A DNA stretch of 8,191 nt from Propionibacteriaceae bacterium (GTDB lineage: Bacteria > Actinomycetota > Actinomycetes > Propionibacteriales > Propionibacteriaceae), in the NCBI GenBank assembly GCA_003153855.1, contig PMBM01000092.1:1010-9200 (forward strand), given 5' to 3'. The notes beneath the pieces were generated by a model. That model had not been told where the DNA came from. It was given only the letters and a program-made list of their open reading frames with translations, and ran no database searches. Numbering within the stretch: position 1 is the stretch's first letter; each line of letters opens with the position of its first letter. Both the position numbers and the translations under genes were made by a program. This document shows, in pieces, positions 5,726 through 8,191 of the stretch.

Positions 5726-5754
5726 AGTATCCGTCCCCGATGGCGCTCAAGCAA
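5726..5754 (-). promoter_or_regulatory. Promoter of the hypothetical gene, probably leaderless
   Basis: On the minus strand TTGCTT (5754-5749) and GATACT (5731-5726) are spaced by exactly 17 bp. The -10 ends six bases before GTG 5719, so the transcript would begin at or within a base of the start codon. No Shine-Dalgarno sequence precedes the gene, in agreement with this. Confidence 0.55.
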
Positions 5755-5808
5755 TGGTCGCGGACCACGTGCTTCAGCCGTACGTGCGCGAGGTTCCGGC
5801 CGTCGTGG

Positions 5809-6813
5809 TCAGGCTCGCGGGTGGGCCTGGGCGAACGCTGCGCGGAGCCGTTCGCCGCTGACGTGCGTGTACACCTGCGTCGTCGCGAGGGAGGCGTGAC
5901 CCAGGAGCTCCTGGACGGTACGCAGGTCGGCGCCGCCCTCGAGCAGGTGGGTCGCCATCGCGTGGCGCAGCCCGTGCGGGCCGATGTCGGGTGCTCCGTC
6001 GACCAGCCCGACGGCACGGTGCACCACGCGGCGCACGATCCTCGGGTCGATGCGATCGCCGAGCCGCTCGCCGAGGAACAGCGCGGACCCAGATCGTGCC
6101 GTCACGAGCTCGCCGCGCCGGGAGCGCCACCGATCGAGCGCCCTGCGCGCCGGCGTGCCGATGGGTACGACGCGTTCCTTGTCGCCCTTGCCGAGCACCC
6201 GTACCGTCTGGCGCGCCTCGTCGACCGCGCCCAGATCAAGTCCGCACAGCTCGGAGACGCGGATCCCACTCGCGTACAGCAGCTCGAGGATCGCCACGTC
6301 CCGCACCCCGCGCGCCGAGTCGTCCTCGGCCGCCGCTGCGATGGCCGCGCGGAGCATCTCGAACGTCTCTGCCTGGCTCAGGGTCTCGGGGAGACGCTTC
6401 GCGGGCCGGGGGGAGCGGAGCGACAACGCCGGGTCAGTGCTCAGCAGTCCGTGGCCGTGCGCCCACGAGAAGCATCCCCGTACGGACGCCGCGCGCCTCG
6501 CCAGCGATGTCCGCTCGGCGCCCGCGACCGACAGACTCCCGAGCCAGGACCGCAGAGCCCTCAGGTCCACGTCCTCCGCGCGGTGGTAGTCGTTCTCGAC
6601 GAGCCATGCATCGAGCGCCCTCAGGTCGCCGCGATACGCGCGGAGCGTGTGCACCGAGACGTTCCTGTTGGTCAGGTGTTCGAGGTAGGCCGCGACGACC
6701 TCGCCCAGCACCGACGGTGCCGTCGCATCCTCGCGGGGGGCCTCGGACGCGCGCGTGCCGTCTCCGGCCTCTGGTCCGCTGCTCACCCGGCCAGGTTCCG
6801 TCCACCTGCCCAT
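5809..6813 (-). CDS. xerC: Tyrosine recombinase XerC
   Basis: A site-specific recombinase that acts with XerD at dif to resolve chromosome dimers. With ATG 6813 it has 334 residues. The N-terminal SAM-like domain spans about 35-125 ([20 protein letters not shown], then [10 protein letters not shown]). The catalytic set is complete: R185 in [10 protein letters not shown]209 in GKGDKER, H280 and R283 in [16 protein letters not shown]306 in LLGHASL, and nucleophile Y315 in TTQVYTHV. The start is uncertain: the frame is open back to GTG 6867, only 6 bp after the M23 stop; GTG 6786 is another choice, and conserved homology begins only near residue 35. It follows the M23 gene closely, so the two are probably co-transcribed. 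XerC next to an M23 gene and rpsB is the usual actinobacterial order, which favours the host Xer protein over a phage integrase. Confidence 0.92.
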   Translation of the reverse strand: MGRWTEPGRVSSGPEAGDGTRASEAPREDATAPSVLGEVVAAYLEHLTNRNVSVHTLRAYRGDLRALDAWLVENDYHRAEDVDLRALRSWLGSLSVAGAERTSLARRAASVRGCFSWAHGHGLLSTDPALSLRSPRPAKRLPETLSQAETFEMLRAAIAAAAEDDSARGVRDVAILELLYASGIRVSELCGLDLGAVDEARQTVRVLGKGDKERVVPIGTPARRALDRWRSRRGELVTARSGSALFLGERLGDRIDPRIVRRVVHRAVGLVDGAPDIGPHGLRHAMATHLLEGGADLRTVQELLGHASLATTQVYTHVSGERLRAAFAQAHPRA

Positions 6814-6873
6814 CAGCGCAAGCCGCCGCTCCGGCCACCGGTCGAACCCGCCGCCGCCGTGTACCACCCCCTG

Positions 6874-7806
6874 TCATGGCAGCACCGTCATCGGGTCGAC
6901 AAGGCGACCGTCGACCCAGGTCTGGAAGTGGAGATGGCAGCCGGTGGCCAGTCCCGTGCTCCCGACCGCGCCGATCACCCGACCCGCGCTGACGTGGTCG
7001 CCCACCGCCACGGCATAGCCCTGGGCGTGGTTGTACGCGGTCACCAGATGCCCGCCGGCGCCCGAGCCATGGTCGATGACGAGCCGGTTGCCCCATGCAC
7101 TCGTGAACGTGATCGCCACCACGGTCCCTGACGCTGCCGCTCGGATTGGGCTCCCGCAGGGCGCGCCGAAGTCCGTGCCGTCATGAAGCTTCCAGACGCC
7201 CGTGATCGGATGACGACGCATGCCGTACGGGGAGGTGACCTGGCCGATCGTCGGCCGCATCAGTCCCTCGGCGGGCGCGAGTGCCCCCGAGATCGCGGCG
7301 GTGCGCCCCGCGGGTGTCGCCGACGCGGGGAGCAGCCGGATCGCCGCGCCGAGCAGTAGCAGGGGATCGAGGTACGTGTCACCCTCCCGCAGTCCCCAGT
7401 GCAGGCATGTGGTGGCGGGACACGACGCGTGACCCGCCAGGAGCCGGCCGATGGGCTGCCCACGGCCGACCACCCCGCCCACCGTCACCGTCGCGGCCAC
7501 CGGTTCGTACGTGGTCCTGACCACGCCGTGGTCCACCACCACGACGCCGCGCCCGGCGAGGACACCGGCGAATGTCACGGTGCCGTCGGCCGAGGCCACC
7601 ACCGTCTCGCCTGGACTGCCCTGGAGATCGACGCCCCGATGGCCTGCTCCCCAGGTCACGCCAGGCGGGTCGAAGCGAGTGATCACGGGGCCCTGGACAG
7701 GTCGCACGCCGGAGGGTAGGTCGGACGCTGCCGACGCCGTCGCGGGGACGCAGACGAGGCCGAGAACGATCGCGAACGCCGATGCGACCCGAAGTGTTGT
7801 CTTCAT
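6874..7806 (-). CDS. Secreted M23-family peptidase with two tandem M23 domains
   Basis: A 310-residue exported protein, start ATG 7806, signal peptide MKTTLRVASAFAIVLGLVCV continuing to a likely cut after ATASA (about residue 26). Domain 1 (about 40-150) keeps the zinc-ligand pattern H56-D60 (HRGVDL) and H136, but the two catalytic histidines are replaced: TTYEPV has E101, and CLHWG has C134. Domain 2 (about 183-310) is a canonical LytM domain with H208/D212 (LHDGTDFGAP), H260 (TAYNHA) and H291/H293 (GCHLHFQ). Such enzymes cut peptide bridges of peptidoglycan; here the second domain should be catalytic and the first may bind wall or regulate. No clear Shine-Dalgarno sequence is visible before the ATG. 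The gene is divergent from rpsB and closely followed by xerC. Many actinobacterial homologues next to rpsB, as I recall them, have only the degenerate-type domain. Confidence 0.93.
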   Translation of the reverse strand: MKTTLRVASAFAIVLGLVCVPATASAASDLPSGVRPVQGPVITRFDPPGVTWGAGHRGVDLQGSPGETVVASADGTVTFAGVLAGRGVVVVDHGVVRTTYEPVAATVTVGGVVGRGQPIGRLLAGHASCPATTCLHWGLREGDTYLDPLLLLGAAIRLLPASATPAGRTAAISGALAPAEGLMRPTIGQVTSPYGMRRHPITGVWKLHDGTDFGAPCGSPIRAAASGTVVAITFTSAWGNRLVIDHGSGAGGHLVTAYNHAQGYAVAVGDHVSAGRVIGAVGSTGLATGCHLHFQTWVDGRLVDPMTVLP

Positions 7807-7854
7807 ACCCAGACCATGGGCAGCCGACCCGGCGATCCGTCATCCGACCTCGGA

Positions 7855-7884
7855 GCTGTGGACAGTGCTGACGGCTGTGGACAA
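7855..7884 (+). repeat. Pair of DnaA-box-like direct repeats
   Basis: GCTGTGGACA occurs at 7855-7864 and again at 7874-7883, 19 bp apart. The second extends to TGTGGACAA (7876-7884), whose complement TTGTCCACA is the preferred DnaA box of high-GC actinobacteria; the first, TGTGGACAG, differs by one base. They lie between the M23 gene and the rpsB promoter. They could be DnaA regulatory sites or titration sites; two boxes do not make an origin. Confidence 0.55.
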
Positions 7885-7910
7885 ACTGGGGCGACGCGCA
7901 AGGCTCCGAG

Positions 7911-7940
7911 TTGGGTCCGGGCACCCCGTGGCCGTAGAAT
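7911..7940 (+). promoter_or_regulatory. Sigma-70-type promoter of rpsB
   Basis: TTGGGT (7911-7916) and TAGAAT (7935-7940) are separated by 18 bp. The -10 is a near-consensus match and by far the best in the 320-bp gap before rpsB. Transcription should begin near 7947, giving a leader of about 180 nt. Confidence 0.7.
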
Positions 7941-7946
7941 GCCCGC

Positions 7947-8126
7947 GGCGATCGGTTCGTACCGGTCGACTATCGCATGCCGGCTCACCTCAACGTGTGG
8001 GTCGCGGTCTCTGGGTCCCGGGAAGCCGGGCGAGGCCGGACGTCGGCATCAGGCGGCACCGAACGGTTCGGGGCCGGTGAAACCTCGCGACGAGGCACGT
8101 CCTCGCTCGCACAGAAAGGAACGGCC
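7947..8126 (+). promoter_or_regulatory. Long structured leader of rpsB mRNA
   Basis: The stretch from the predicted start site to the rpsB ATG has no ORF that I would defend and is rich in hairpins: CCCGG-GAAG-CCGGG (8017-8030), CCGAA-CGG-TTCGG (8059-8071, with an alternative CACCG/CGGTG pairing 8057-8061 to 8075-8079), and CCTCG-CGA-CGAGG (8083-8095). The CGAGG at 8091-8095 can instead pair with CCTCG at 8101-8105, so two hairpins exclude each other just before the AAAGGA ribosome binding site. GGACGT (8038-8043) could also pair with ACGTCC (8097-8102). Ribosomal protein S2 represses its own mRNA through the leader in E. coli; a similar role here is inference. Confidence 0.5.
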
Positions 8127-8191
8127 ATGGCCGTTGTTACCGCCCGCCAGCTCCTCGAGAGCGGCGTCCACTTCGGGCACCAGACCCGTCG
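8127..8191 (+). CDS. rpsB: Ribosomal protein S2 (3' truncated by window edge)
   Basis: Only 21 codons are in the window: MAVVTARQLLESGVHFGHQT then R. The motif LLESGVHFGHQTR is the highly conserved start of ribosomal protein S2, a component of the 30S subunit that binds late in assembly and is needed for S1 and mRNA positioning. The start ATG 8127 is preceded by AAAGGA with about six bases of spacing. Its position divergent from the M23 gene and xerC is the usual actinobacterial order, in which tsf, pyrH and frr normally follow on the right. Confidence 0.97.
   Translation, partial: MAVVTARQLLESGVHFGHQTR

Noticed and set aside
5809..6813. The tyrosine recombinase as a phage or island integrase with an att site
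   Set aside because: The context (M23, rpsB, def), XerC-like length and absence of an adjacent tRNA or repeat pair point to the housekeeping XerC.
5740..7131. A 463-codon plus-strand frame opposite xerC and the M23 gene
   Set aside because: It is antisense to two genes with complete catalytic motifs and has no recognisable domain.
7855..7884. A replication origin
   Set aside because: Only two DnaA-like boxes, no AT-rich unwinding region, and no dnaA or dnaN nearby.

Overview
The window is high-GC DNA with long shadow ORFs on both strands and strong third-position GC bias. The cluster def / xerC / M23 peptidase / rpsB is an arrangement familiar from Actinobacteria. A member of Propionibacteriales (Nocardioidaceae-like) is my best guess, from gene content and GTA/CGTAC codon habits, but I cannot prove the genus from sequence alone.

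Layout. (1) 1-815, plus strand: the 3' part of a YlmA-type ABC ATPase, then a short two-segment membrane protein that looks like the N-terminal membrane part of an NfeD protein. (2) 815-1180, no intact gene: a decayed second copy of the 3' end of the neighbouring yqeY-like gene, two perfect short palindromes, and a nested, symmetric set of four imperfect 19-base repeats centred at 1063. (3) 1181-3690, minus strand: a putative unit read SBF-type transporter -> MerR-HEAT regulator -> short YqeY-domain protein. Between the regulator and yqeY lies a promoter with the hallmark of MerR activation: a 19-bp spacer holding a dyad. (4) 3728-4543, plus strand: a SpoU/TrmH RNA methyltransferase, divergent from the transporter, with overlapping -10 elements and probably a leaderless mRNA. 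(5) 4532-7806, minus strand: M23 peptidase -> xerC -> unknown membrane-anchored protein -> peptide deformylase. (6) 7807-8191: two DnaA-box-like repeats, a sigma-70-type promoter, a long structured leader and the first 21 codons of rpsB.

How they work together. The right half is housekeeping: nascent protein maturation (deformylase), chromosome dimer resolution (XerC), cell wall (M23) and the ribosome (S2). The left half is the more unusual part. A transporter, a MerR protein whose effector domain is built of HEAT repeats, and a YqeY-domain protein appear to form one regulatory module, with the regulator's probable target promoter embedded at the end of its own gene. I did not find a CRISPR array, tRNA, rRNA or intact mobile element.
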